Assembly (NCBI GenBank): GCA_018385415.1
Contig: JAHAZA010000094.1
Coordinates: forward strand, 1 to 29,941
DNA length: 29,941 bases
Reading direction: 5' to 3'
DNA from: Treponema sp.
GTDB lineage: Bacteria; Spirochaetota; Spirochaetia; Treponematales; Treponemataceae
Part shown: one piece after another, positions 1 through 6,814 of the stretch
Position numbering within the stretch: position 1 is the first letter of the stretch
How the letters are laid out: each line of letters opens with the position of its first letter
The notes under the pieces: model-generated
What the model was told of the DNA's origin: nothing
Database searches by the model: none
What the model saw: the letters and a program-made list of their open reading frames with translations, nothing else
Program-made: the position numbers and the translations under genes

Positions 1-18
1 GTCAAAGTTTTTATTCAC

Positions 19-121
19 AAGTTCGCGTTGCGAACTTCCTTATCAACTGCCGCTTCTCATTTCATTGCGAAGCGGCATAAAAAGTCAATCGATTGCTGAA
101 ACAATCTTCTTGACTTTTTAT
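19..121 (+). repeat. Three consecutive hairpins ahead of the AI-2E-type permease
   Basis: Three inverted repeats follow each other. The first has arms at 19-26 and 30-37 (8 bp, 3-base loop). The second has arms at 48-56 and 69-77 (9 bp, 12-base loop). The third has outer arms at 77-88 and 110-121 (12 bp, extendable by one C-G pair) and an inner 5-bp stem at 91-95/102-106. The third has an A-run on its left arm and a T-run on its right arm, so it looks like a bidirectional intrinsic terminator, yet it ends at the Shine-Dalgarno of the next gene (122-127). It may end an upstream gene beyond the window, or control translation of the permease. Confidence 0.7.
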
Positions 122-131
122 GGGAGGCATT

Positions 132-1262
132 ATGAAAAAAGATAGTTATCTTAAGGCAAACTTCTACCTTTTGTTATTTATCTGCATAATAGCCTCCGGT
201 GTAATTTTAAAGCTGGCAGCAAAAATCATCGTGCCGGTAATGTTTGCAATACTTCTGTCGCTGGTTATGCTGCCTGTACTGCAAAAACTGAAAAAATCGC
301 TGCACATTCCATGGATAGTTTCGGCAATTGCCATTCTGGGCATTTCATTAAGCCTGATTTTCACAATCGGCAATATGCTGGTTTCCAGTCTCAGTACAAT
401 CGTTACGCTTTATCCACGGTATGAAAACAGGCTCATGGCCATTTACCAGATATTTGCAAAAGCCTTTAAATTGCCATTTAACGAAACAAATTCACTTTTT
501 GAAAACCTTTGGAATCAGTTAGGTGTTCGGGGAGCCGTACAGTCGGCATTGATTGCCATTACAAGCGGCACAATCAACACTGGAAAAACACTTTTTACGA
601 TAATGCTGCTCATTCTTTTTCTTGTAAGCGAAATGAACAGTTTTCAAGACAAACTTTCCTATGCTTTTTCAACACAGAAAGTAAAAGGCCGCGTTTCAAA
701 AGCCTTGAACAATATAATTCAGGAAGTTACTCAATTCATTTCTATAAAGTTCATCATTTCACTTGCAACAGGAATCATTATCGGAACAGGAACATTTCTA
801 ACAGGGTTGGAATTTCCTGTTGTATGGGGATTTCTGGCATTTATCCTGAATTTTATTCCGACCTTCGGTTCCATCATTTCTTCGCTGTTTACAATCGTTT
901 TTTCAATAATTCAGTTTTATCCAGATATTTCCAGTATAGTTATTGTTACACTCATAATTGCAATAACGCAGTTTACACTGGGCAACATTCTGGAACCTAG
1001 GATTACAGGTTCAAATCTGGGGCTTTCTCCGTTCATGATTCTTGTAAGCCTGTCCATCTGGGGCGGCATCTGGGGATTTTCAGGTTTTCTGCTGGCAGTT
1101 CCAACCACAGTAATAGTAAAAATCATTTGCGAAAATGTTTCATTTCTGCATCCAATCGCAATCTTTTTGGGTAATGTTCCAGGCGAAACAAAGAAACAGC
1201 TTTCTCCCGTTGATGAAAGTGACACTACCGAAGAAACAGAAGGCAGCGACACCACAATCTAG
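132..1262 (+). CDS. AI-2E family transporter (PerM/YhhT-like membrane permease)
   Basis: A 376-residue integral membrane protein of the AI-2E exporter/PerM family (UPF0118). Some members export autoinducer-2 and others are Na+/H+ antiporters, so the substrate cannot be set from sequence. Hydrophobic segments occur from about residue 10 through the C-terminal third. The family signature regions are visible: an LNFIPTFGS stretch in the second half, then GNILEPRITG followed by LGLSPFMILVSL. The tail is acidic and rich in Ser, Thr and Glu. I chose the ATG at 132 rather than the in-frame ATG at 120 because GGGAGG at 122-127 lies just ahead of 132, and 120 falls inside the hairpin. The gene is monocistronic and convergent with the next gene; the 62-base gap shows no clear terminator. 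Confidence 0.85.
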   Translation: MKKDSYLKANFYLLLFICIIASGVILKLAAKIIVPVMFAILLSLVMLPVLQKLKKSLHIPWIVSAIAILGISLSLIFTIGNMLVSSLSTIVTLYPRYENRLMAIYQIFAKAFKLPFNETNSLFENLWNQLGVRGAVQSALIAITSGTINTGKTLFTIMLLILFLVSEMNSFQDKLSYAFSTQKVKGRVSKALNNIIQEVTQFISIKFIISLATGIIIGTGTFLTGLEFPVVWGFLAFILNFIPTFGSIISSLFTIVFSIIQFYPDISSIVIVTLIIAITQFTLGNILEPRITGSNLGLSPFMILVSLSIWGGIWGFSGFLLAVPTTVIVKIICENVSFLHPIAIFLGNVPGETKKQLSPVDESDTTEETEGSDTTI

Positions 1263-1324
1263 ATTTTTATAGAAATCCGTCGACTCAAGGTACGGCTGCA
1301 CAAAAAACTTCGATTCCGATATTT

Positions 1325-2245
1325 TCAGATAAAAAGATTTTTTGTAGTCATTTCATATACAAAGCGAATATCTTCTTCTTTCATAGAAACAAAACTGCAC
1401 ACTGCGCAAGTTTTTTCGTTTTTATCATCTGAATAAACTGACTGAACACAACACTCTGTAAAAACTTCCCGGAACATGCCGGCAGTCTTTAATTCAACAG
1501 GAAAGTAAAGCTTTAAATTAAATTCGATTCCTGGCTTAAAAGCAAATTTTTCGGACTTCTGCGCGAAAACAATGCATTCATGGTTCACATACAAAACTTC
1601 AGGATTTTCAGCTCTTCCTTGCAAAGCCTTGATTCCTCCACTACCGCTGGCAAGAAAACGGCATACAGGAATCAGTTGAATTCCATTTCCCAAAACATCT
1701 CTTGCTCTTGCATCTGCAACAATCTTTTCAAGATACGACTTTGCAACCTGACCTTCTTCAACAGGAATGTCTTTCCACACGGGCTTTGAAAAAAGTCTGT
1801 AACCAGTGGCCGCAGGACAGTTTAGCACAACTTCATCACTTGAAGAGTTTCCATAAAAAATATCTGCAGAAAAAGCATTCGTTTTCTGAACAGGAGTTTC
1901 ATCAATTCTTGAAATTTCTTCAGGAATCACAAGGGCAAGATCCGATGAAAAGTGAGTCATCTTTGTGATAAAACACAGCCCCACCCTGTTAAAATAAAAT
2001 TCAACGCGAACATCTTTTCCCGCAAAGGAGGCCACTGCCTGACCTGGATTTTTCAGCAGAATTATTCCCTGATTCAGCACTGTCATTTTTTCGCTGGCAA
2101 GAGCAACAGGAAAAACTGCAGAAGACGGAGAATGAAGCCCCGTTTCTGGCAAGGACTCAAGTAGAGTTACAGTTACAGGAACATTGGCATCCTGCAAATA
2201 CTTCAAAACCAGTTCTCGTTCGATTCCCGAAAGTTTATGCTGCAT
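1325..2245 (-). CDS. Hypothetical protein with a degenerate YcgR/PilZ-like architecture
   Basis: A 306-residue soluble protein. The N-terminal half contains a beta-rich stretch ending in ALVIPEEISRID, which resembles the end of the YcgR N-terminal domain that precedes the PilZ RxxxR linker. The second half has DVLGNG at about residue 183, the position expected for the PilZ D/NxSxxG motif, and ends in a pattern like a PilZ C-terminus (CSFVSMKEEDIRF). The second Arg of RxxxR and the Ser of DxSxxG are absent, so c-di-GMP binding is doubtful. It starts one base after the stop of the upstream lipoprotein gene, so the two are almost surely co-transcribed. The PilZ assignment is an inference from pattern; an unrelated spirochaetal family remains possible. 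Confidence 0.55.
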   Translation of the reverse strand: MQHKLSGIERELVLKYLQDANVPVTVTLLESLPETGLHSPSSAVFPVALASEKMTVLNQGIILLKNPGQAVASFAGKDVRVEFYFNRVGLCFITKMTHFSSDLALVIPEEISRIDETPVQKTNAFSADIFYGNSSSDEVVLNCPAATGYRLFSKPVWKDIPVEEGQVAKSYLEKIVADARARDVLGNGIQLIPVCRFLASGSGGIKALQGRAENPEVLYVNHECIVFAQKSEKFAFKPGIEFNLKLYFPVELKTAGMFREVFTECCVQSVYSDDKNEKTCAVCSFVSMKEEDIRFVYEMTTKNLFI

Positions 2246-2246
2246 T

Positions 2247-2879
2247 TTACTTCACCTGCCATTTTTTTATCTGAATTTGGTTTATCTTCCAGTCTGACTC
2301 CTGATTCAAATAAACAAAAACTGTAAGCCGGACACTTTCATTCCAAAAGCTAACTGGAACCTGAAAACTATTATCGCTTATAAATGGTTTTCCGTAAATA
2401 AAATCTGTAAAAACATCTCTATTAATTTTTTTATGCGAATCAAAAAAATCTTTCACATCCGAGCAGAAAAAGACCAGCGTTTCAATTGATTTTTCCTCTA
2501 CAAACTGTTCAAGCTGAAGTCCTGCACAAAAATTCGAACAGAAATCTTTTATCACAGAAGAAGCTTCACTGTTCAAGTCCGAAACATCAAGGCTGCCAAA
2601 ACCTTCAATGTATGGAAAAATCAATTCTTTCTGTTTTTCAAGGGAGGCTGCAAAAAGTTCTGGAGTCAGCTGAAGGCCTGAAGGAATTTTTACATTATTT
2701 ACAGTTTTTTCACTCACTTCCCAGACATCATCCGTCCAGTCAAACTTTTTTTCTGAAAAAGAAGAAAGCAGACTCTCTTTTATGGAAGAATTTTCACTGA
2801 ATTCAACTTTTTTCCTGCAGGAACATATTGAAAAAACTGCAAAAAACAAAAAAACGCAGAATGAAAAATAAATTTTCAT
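2247..2879 (-). CDS. Hypothetical lipoprotein
   Basis: A 210-residue protein with a strongly hydrophobic, Phe-rich N-terminal signal and a lipobox-like ICSC, which makes Cys21 the likely lipidation site, followed by RKK. The mature part is Glu- and Lys-rich with no motif I recognise. The C-terminal portion (VPVSFWNESVRLTVFVYL, then WKINQIQIKKW) looks like the end of a small beta-sheet domain. It is the first gene of a two-gene unit with the PilZ-like gene one base downstream. No Shine-Dalgarno is visible, and the predicted promoter places transcription start at the ATG itself. Function unknown. Confidence 0.75.
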   Translation of the reverse strand: MKIYFSFCVFLFFAVFSICSCRKKVEFSENSSIKESLLSSFSEKKFDWTDDVWEVSEKTVNNVKIPSGLQLTPELFAASLEKQKELIFPYIEGFGSLDVSDLNSEASSVIKDFCSNFCAGLQLEQFVEEKSIETLVFFCSDVKDFFDSHKKINRDVFTDFIYGKPFISDNSFQVPVSFWNESVRLTVFVYLNQESDWKINQIQIKKWQVK

Positions 2880-2885
2880 AGAAAA

Positions 2886-2914
2886 AATATAGCATACCCC
2901 AAAAAAATCAACAA
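2886..2914 (-). promoter_or_regulatory. Promoter for the lipoprotein/PilZ-like unit, abutting the start codon
   Basis: On the minus strand a -35 TTGTTG (2909-2914) and a -10 TATATT (2886-2891) are separated by 17 bases. Only 6 bases separate the -10 from the ATG at 2879, so the expected start of transcription is the A of the ATG. The -35 matches consensus only at TTG. Confidence 0.5.
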
Positions 2915-2969
2915 CTGGAAAGCCTTAGCAAAATTTCCTTAAAAAAATCAAAGAGTTTTCATTCAAAAC

Positions 2970-2998
2970 TTGTTTTTCGTCCATAATCAACTTATACT
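2970..2998 (+). promoter_or_regulatory. Promoter for the ComFB-family gene
   Basis: A -35 TTGTTT (2970-2975) and a -10 TATACT (2993-2998) with a 17-base spacer. Transcription would start near 3005, leaving a leader of about 100 bases before the ATG at 3107. It is divergent from the lipoprotein promoter about 60 bases to the left. Confidence 0.6.
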
Positions 2999-3021
2999 TA
3001 TAAAGTGTAGCAGTATTGTTT

Positions 3022-3048
3022 TGCCGTAAATGTAGAAATTTCCCGGCA
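3022..3048 (+). promoter_or_regulatory. Hairpin in the ComFB-gene leader
   Basis: TGCCG (3022-3026) pairs with CGGCA (3044-3048), and AAAT (3028-3031) pairs with ATTT (3038-3041) inside it. It has no T-run, so it is not a terminator. It does not match a c-di-GMP riboswitch core that I can recognise. It may be a mRNA stability or regulatory element. Confidence 0.4.
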
Positions 3049-3106
3049 GAGTCTTGCTGCAAATGTTTCTGATAAAAAAAATTGAGATATACAGGAGTTT
3101 TCTAAG

Positions 3107-3817
3107 ATGCATGTACATAATCTTATGGAAGAAATCGTTATTGAACGAATAAACCATCTTAACGACCAGATAAAAGAAATAAATCCTCCGTGGTTCCGCT
3201 GTGACTGCGAAAACTGCCGCATGGATGCTGTAAGTTATGTCCTGAACCGCATTCCAACAAAATATGTTGTTTCTGGTCGTGGAGTAGTCTATTCTTCAGA
3301 ACACTTAAAAGACGGACAGATTCTTGCCGACATTGATGCAATAGGTCTTGAAGGAATCCGCACTGTAAATTCTGTACAGAGGCCAAACCACATTGCAAAA
3401 AAGACTTCTGACTCCAAGTTCAACACCCCGATTTACAACTTTCCGATTTTTACAGGAGCTGTGTTTGACGGACTTACATTTGAGCCGCTGGAAGGAGCTT
3501 CCATAACATTGAAACGCAAAGGTGAAAATGTTGCCATGCAGGATCAGACATGGCCAAACCCATGCAAAACTTACAAAACAACAAAGGGCACATATTCATT
3601 CTGGATAAAATCAATAGAGGCAGAAGCTGTAGGCGACTCCAGAAATTTTGACTTTACCCTTGAAATTTCTGCTCCAGGTTACGAAGAAATTCATTACAGC
3701 TTTACAATTCCAATTACAGCTGAAATTTCAGAAAAATCAACTTTGAATTCAACCTATTCATATAAAATTCAGGATTTGTTCCTGTTTTCAACGGATATAG
3801 AAAATCCAATGGAGTAA
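3107..3817 (+). CDS. ComFB-family protein with C-terminal carboxypeptidase-regulatory-like domain
   Basis: A 236-residue protein. Residues 1-95 match the late-competence ComFB family: NLMEE at 5-9, a CxCxxC-R cluster (Cys32, Cys34, Cys37) expected to bind zinc, and then LNRIPTKYVVSGRG. ComFB proteins in other bacteria have been reported to bind cyclic dinucleotides; whether this one does is not shown here. Most family members are about 90-180 residues, so the C-terminal half is an addition. From residue 117 (GAVFDG, then PLEGASITL) it resembles a CarboxypepD_reg/Cna-B-like beta-sandwich, and it contains SAPGYEE. No signal peptide is present, which is odd for that type of domain. The start is supported by AGGAG at 3093-3097. 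A strong terminator follows 23 bases after the stop. Confidence 0.85.
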   Translation: MHVHNLMEEIVIERINHLNDQIKEINPPWFRCDCENCRMDAVSYVLNRIPTKYVVSGRGVVYSSEHLKDGQILADIDAIGLEGIRTVNSVQRPNHIAKKTSDSKFNTPIYNFPIFTGAVFDGLTFEPLEGASITLKRKGENVAMQDQTWPNPCKTYKTTKGTYSFWIKSIEAEAVGDSRNFDFTLEISAPGYEEIHYSFTIPITAEISEKSTLNSTYSYKIQDLFLFSTDIENPME

Positions 3818-3840
3818 ACCAACTCCGGCAAGTCTTTCAA

Positions 3841-3869
3841 CCCCTGAGAAAATCAGGGGCTTTTTTTTT
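3841..3869 (+). terminator. Intrinsic terminator of the ComFB gene
   Basis: CCCCTGA (3841-3847) pairs with TCAGGGG (3853-3859) around a GAAAA loop, followed by C and nine T residues. Confidence 0.95.
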
Positions 3870-3915
3870 CCAAAAACAAAATTTTAGGAAAGTGATGCAA
3901 ACATTCACATAAAGC

Positions 3916-3939
3916 TTGTTTAATCAATCGGTTAAACAA
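3916..3939. repeat. Inverted repeat upstream of the tRNA-Val promoter
   Basis: TTGTTTAA (3916-3923) and TTAAACAA (3932-3939) form perfect 8-bp arms around an 8-base centre. There is no T-run on either side and it lies about 50 bases upstream of the tRNA promoter, so it looks more like a protein-binding site than a terminator. The rest of 3870-3988 is AT-rich and holds nothing else I can identify. Confidence 0.4.
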
Positions 3940-3988
3940 CACTTCTGAAAAAAAAATCATTTTTTTTTAAATATTTAGGTTTGGGCTA

Positions 3989-4017
3989 TTGACACAATTT
4001 TTCATTTCAGATAGTAT
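3989..4017 (+). promoter_or_regulatory. Promoter of tRNA-Val
   Basis: Consensus -35 TTGACA (3989-3994), 17-base spacer, and -10 TAGTAT (4012-4017). Transcription would begin near 4024, eight bases before the mature tRNA. A long A/T tract lies upstream and could act as an UP element. Confidence 0.8.
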
Positions 4018-4031
4018 GTATTCATAACGAC

Positions 4032-4105
4032 GGACGATTAGCTCAGCTGGTACGAGCGTCTGGTTTACACCCAGAATGTCGGGGGTTCGATCCCCTCATC
4101 GTCCA
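4032..4105 (+). tRNA. tRNA-Val (anticodon UAC)
   Basis: A full cloverleaf can be drawn: acceptor GGACGAT (4032-4038) with ATCGTCC (4098-4104), a D-arm with GCTC/GAGC, an anticodon stem TCTGG/CCAGA around loop TTTACAC (anticodon TAC), and a T-arm with TTCGATC. The discriminator is A at 4105. The 3' CCA is not encoded. Confidence 0.97.
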
Positions 4106-4139
4106 AAAGACTTGGATAGTTTTCCAAGTCTTTTTTTTT
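4106..4139 (+). terminator. Terminator of tRNA-Val
   Basis: AAAGACTTGGA (4106-4116) pairs with TCCAAGTCTTT (4123-4133), and the T-run extends to 4139. It begins directly after the discriminator base. Confidence 0.93.
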
Positions 4140-4204
4140 GCCCGAATCAAATTTTATAAACTAACTAATAATCAGCCCCATATTTCTTTTTATCTGACAA
4201 TTAG

Positions 4205-4879
4205 CTAAAAATTCTTTTCTGTTTTATTTAATGATTTCTGTTCAAGTTTTCGAAAAGTCCAGCTGAAGAAAGCTGTAATAATAAGATAGAATATCATTGC
4301 AAGAATATATACAAGACTTGTTGATGAGCTGGAAGCAATATTAAATGTTACCTTTGTAATATCAGAAAGAGCAATAATCGAGACAAGCGATGCATCCTTA
4401 AGTACAAGAATAAATTCATTGCCTATTGGTGGTACTAATCTTGAAATTGTCTGAGGAATAATAACATAGCGCATTGCTTTAGTCTGATTCAACCCCAATG
4501 AAAGCGCAGCCTCAATCTGTCCTCTATCTATTGAAATAATTGCAGCTCGAACAACTTCAGCAAGATATGCAGCAGAATTCAAACTAAAGGTAATATAAGC
4601 ACAAAGAAAACGATCCTGAATAGTAAGAAAAGGACTTATTTTAGGAAGCCCATAATACATAAAATAAAGTTGTAATAGTAAAGGGGTTCCACGAAAGAAA
4701 AAGATATATGCTGAAGACAATGCATTCAACAATTTAATTTTTGAAATTTTCGCAAGTGCAAGAAATACAGAAATAATCAATCCTGTTGTAACAGAGAAAA
4801 TAGTGAGAAAAATTGTTATTTTTGCACCATCAAGTAATGGTGGACACCATGTTAAAAAATTTTTAAAAACCTGCAGCAT
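4205..4879 (-). CDS. Amino-acid ABC transporter permease (HisM/GlnP family)
   Basis: A 224-residue inner-membrane permease of the polar-amino-acid uptake class. It has the usual run of about five membrane segments, the conserved FFRGTPLLLQL segment near residue 60, and the cytoplasmic EAA loop (EAALSLGLNQ, then MRYVIIPQ) that docks the ATPase. The length is normal for the family. No ATP-binding or substrate-binding gene lies beside it: tRNA-Val with its terminator is on one side and the tRNA-Pro terminator on the other, so its partners must be elsewhere. No convincing Shine-Dalgarno precedes the ATG at 4879, and a clear promoter was not found. The amino acid transported cannot be read from the sequence. 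Confidence 0.9.
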   Translation of the reverse strand: MLQVFKNFLTWCPPLLDGAKITIFLTIFSVTTGLIISVFLALAKISKIKLLNALSSAYIFFFRGTPLLLQLYFMYYGLPKISPFLTIQDRFLCAYITFSLNSAAYLAEVVRAAIISIDRGQIEAALSLGLNQTKAMRYVIIPQTISRLVPPIGNEFILVLKDASLVSIIALSDITKVTFNIASSSSTSLVYILAMIFYLIITAFFSWTFRKLEQKSLNKTEKNF

Positions 4880-4935
4880 ACATTATAAAAAAAATAAATA
4901 GAAATATAAAACAACAGAAAATCAGATAGATGGAT

Positions 4936-4966
4936 AAAAAAAAGGCTTGCATACTTGCAAGCCTTT
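4936..4966 (-). terminator. Terminator of tRNA-Pro
   Basis: On the minus strand AAAGGCTTGCA (4966-4956) pairs with TGCAAGCCTTT (4951-4941) around a 4-base loop, and the T-run continues to 4936. Confidence 0.92.
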
Positions 4967-4968
4967 AA

Positions 4969-5041
4969 TCGGGATGACAGGACTTGAACCTGCGACATTC
5001 TGGTCCCAAACCAGACGCGCTACCAACTGCGCTACATCCCG
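4969..5041 (-). tRNA. tRNA-Pro (anticodon UGG)
   Basis: Read on the minus strand, the acceptor CGGGATG pairs with CATCCCG, the anticodon loop is TTTGGGA (anticodon TGG) on a CTGG/CCAG stem, and the T-arm has GTTCAAGTC. The discriminator is A and CCA is not encoded. The terminator begins three bases downstream. Confidence 0.96.
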
Positions 5042-5055
5042 TAAAACGTGAATAA

Positions 5056-5084
5056 AATATAGCATTTTTATAGATTTGAATCAA
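5056..5084 (-). promoter_or_regulatory. Promoter of tRNA-Pro
   Basis: Minus strand: -35 TTGATT (5079-5084), 17-base spacer, -10 TATATT (5056-5061). It lies between the two tRNA genes, so tRNA-Pro need not depend on read-through from tRNA-Arg. Confidence 0.75.
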
Positions 5085-5123
5085 GTAGTAAACTACATTT
5101 TTTTCACATTTTTTTATAAAAAA

Positions 5124-5197
5124 TGACCCTTGGCAGAATCGAACTGTCGACAACTTGCTTAGAAGGCAAGTGCTCTATCCAGCTGAGCTAAAGGGCC
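5124..5197 (-). tRNA. tRNA-Arg (anticodon UCU)
   Basis: Minus strand: acceptor GGCCCTT pairs with AAGGGTC (one G-U pair), D-arm GCTC/GAGC, anticodon stem ACTTGC/GCAAGT around loop CTTCTAA (anticodon TCT, reads AGA), and T-arm with GTTCGATTC. The discriminator is A and CCA is not encoded. No separate terminator is obvious, so transcripts may run on into tRNA-Pro. Confidence 0.96.
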
Positions 5198-5207
5198 GAT
5201 AGAAATT

Positions 5208-5236
5208 ATAATATATGATTTTTGAACTTTAATCAA
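5208..5236 (-). promoter_or_regulatory. Promoter of tRNA-Arg
   Basis: Minus strand: -35 TTGATT (5231-5236), 17-base spacer, -10 TATTAT (5208-5213). The -35 hexamer and the spacing are the same as in the tRNA-Pro promoter. The remainder of 5237-5291 holds only a weak 5-bp inverted repeat. Confidence 0.7.
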
Positions 5237-5291
5237 GTGAGTAAAGTTTGATTTTACGAAAATAAATGTAATTCCAGTAAAGAATAATATA

Positions 5292-6059
5292 TTACCAGTT
5301 CATTTCTGAATTGGAATTTATTCTGATTGTTCCCAAATAAAGAAGATTTGAATAATAAAATTTATAAGTTACATCATGTCCTAATGCAACAGCATACATG
5401 TTCACATAATAAACACCATCAGGTGGTTCAACTCCATCAAAATCGTTATCCTGTGGCTCTGGTTTTGGACTATTTAAATCTGTTTTATAACGGCCAAAAT
5501 TAAAGTCAAGATTCTGACCATTTTTTCTTTCAGCACGTTTTGGTTTTTTATTAGTATCAACTCCATTTATATATATATACGGAACATTATCAGCAGACGG
5601 ATTTAAGTCTGATTCTAAATTATAATCCGTAAGTCTGATTTTTACATTTTTATTTACACCAGTTGCATTAATAACAAATGATTCTTCAGTGTTATTATCA
5701 CATCTCAGCTCTCTATACCCTTTTGATTTTATCAAATCTAAAGCTGCACCATAATTTGAATCGTTATTTCTAGACTCAATTAAAGAAATATCTGTAGAGA
5801 CACTCTCATACTTACCATATATTTTGTAATAAATTATAGTTCCTGTAAAATCAAAATCACTTGTTAAATTTTGATTTTCATTTGTAGAAAAATGAACAAA
5901 ATTATTTACCGGGTCACTATTGGTTAATTCTGGCCTATTGTAAAATATAATAGGTCCTTTTAAAAGATAAAAGGTATCAAGCCCACAGGAAGTAATACCT
6001 GCAGTAAAAAACATAGCAAGAAAAAGTTTACTTATGTTTTTTTTTAACTTGATACCCAT
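5292..6059 (-). CDS. Hypothetical lipoprotein
   Basis: A 255-residue protein with a basic N-terminus (KLKKN), a hydrophobic core and a lipobox ITSC that makes Cys25 the lipidation site. The mature protein begins GLDTFYLL and is rich in Asn, Tyr and Asp, with little predicted helix and no catalytic motif visible. It contains EPQDNDFDGVEPPDG near residue 205, an acidic linker-like stretch. It is the last gene of the long co-oriented cluster, 24 bases after the TPR gene. I do not recognise a family. An envelope role is inferred from the lipobox only. Confidence 0.8.
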   Translation of the reverse strand: MGIKLKKNISKLFLAMFFTAGITSCGLDTFYLLKGPIIFYNRPELTNSDPVNNFVHFSTNENQNLTSDFDFTGTIIYYKIYGKYESVSTDISLIESRNNDSNYGAALDLIKSKGYRELRCDNNTEESFVINATGVNKNVKIRLTDYNLESDLNPSADNVPYIYINGVDTNKKPKRAERKNGQNLDFNFGRYKTDLNSPKPEPQDNDFDGVEPPDGVYYVNMYAVALGHDVTYKFYYSNLLYLGTIRINSNSEMNW

Positions 6060-6083
6060 AATACTTTTGGAAAGTTTTAGAAA

Positions 6084-6779
6084 TTATTCAATTTTACCGT
6101 CAATCTGCATTGAGATAAGACGAGATTTTGCAAGATTATGCCAAGGATCCTGAGTATTATCTTTAGCTGTAATTTTTTCGTAAGCTTCTTTTGCTCCAAC
6201 GTAATCCAAAGAATTTTCCTTTAAGCGACCAACAGCAAACCATGCACGTGTTGGATCAGCAAAGTTTTTATCTTCAGCTGCTAATGTGTAATATTCGATT
6301 GCCTTTGCAGCATCATTAAGTTCTTCACATGCTGTAGCAGCATTAAAATAACAGATAGGTGCAAGATAAGTTTTCTTAACCTTTGAAGCTGCTACAATAT
6401 AAGCTGTACGTGCTGCTTCAAAATTCTTATTTCTGAATTCAACTTCTGCTTTAAGAAGATTAGCACGAGCTCCTACAACTCCACCCTTTGAAGTATATGG
6501 TTCAACAGATTTAAGAGTTGCTTCATAGTATGGTGCAAGTTCAGAATCAGAAAGTGCTGATGTACCTGTAATCAATGCGTATTCAGCCTTTTCAATTTCA
6601 CTTAAATATTTATCTTTAACAGATGTAGAAACTTTTTCGTAAACTGCATAACCAATAAGACCAACAACTGCAACACAAATAATAGTAATTAACAATCCCT
6701 TATATTTGCTTACAACTCCAGCTACTTTATCAATCTGGTTTTCTTTTTTTGGCATTTTAGTATTATCTTTCTTTGCCAT
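6084..6779 (-). CDS. Membrane-anchored TPR protein (YfgM-like layout)
   Basis: A 231-residue protein: a charged cytoplasmic N-terminus, one membrane segment at about residues 28-48, then helical repeats outside. At least three TPR-like helix pairs can be seen, for example NFEAARTAYIVAA, DAAKAIEYYTLAA and DYVGAKEAYEKI. This N-in/C-out topology with TPRs resembles YfgM-type ancillary proteins of envelope biogenesis, but this is only a similarity of layout. A G-rich Shine-Dalgarno lies 6 bases ahead of the ATG, immediately after a small hairpin (6794-6809). It sits between the sigma-54-type activator gene and a lipoprotein gene. Confidence 0.8.
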   Translation of the reverse strand: MAKKDNTKMPKKENQIDKVAGVVSKYKGLLITIICVAVVGLIGYAVYEKVSTSVKDKYLSEIEKAEYALITGTSALSDSELAPYYEATLKSVEPYTSKGGVVGARANLLKAEVEFRNKNFEAARTAYIVAASKVKKTYLAPICYFNAATACEELNDAAKAIEYYTLAAEDKNFADPTRAWFAVGRLKENSLDYVGAKEAYEKITAKDNTQDPWHNLAKSRLISMQIDGKIE

Positions 6780-6793
6780 TTCATTGCCCCCAC

Positions 6794-6809
6794 TGCGGAA
6801 TTATCCGCA
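6794..6809. repeat. Intergenic hairpin inside the operon
   Basis: TGCGGA (6794-6799) and TCCGCA (6804-6809) form a 6-bp stem with a 4-base loop. On the plus strand it is followed by CTTTTTTATT, so it looks like a terminator of antisense transcription. On the sense (minus) strand it lacks a T-run and sits just upstream of the Shine-Dalgarno of the TPR gene. Confidence 0.55.
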
Positions 6810-6814
6810 CTTTT

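Noticed and set aside
509..1000. Open frame of 163 codons on the plus strand
   Set aside because: It lies wholly inside the permease gene in another frame, and its composition (many Cys, His, Asn, Arg) is that of an out-of-frame reading.
1263..1324. Shared terminator between the convergent permease and PilZ-like genes
   Set aside because: Only a 5-bp AT-rich inverted repeat (GATTT/AAATC) is present, too weak to call.
2999..3106. c-di-GMP riboswitch in front of the ComFB gene
   Set aside because: The conserved core bases and paired stems of the known c-di-GMP classes could not be matched. Only a simple hairpin is visible.
4032..5197. Genomic island inserted at a tRNA
   Set aside because: No integrase, no repeat of a tRNA 3' end and no mobile gene lie in or near the interval. 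Only one permease gene separates the tRNAs.
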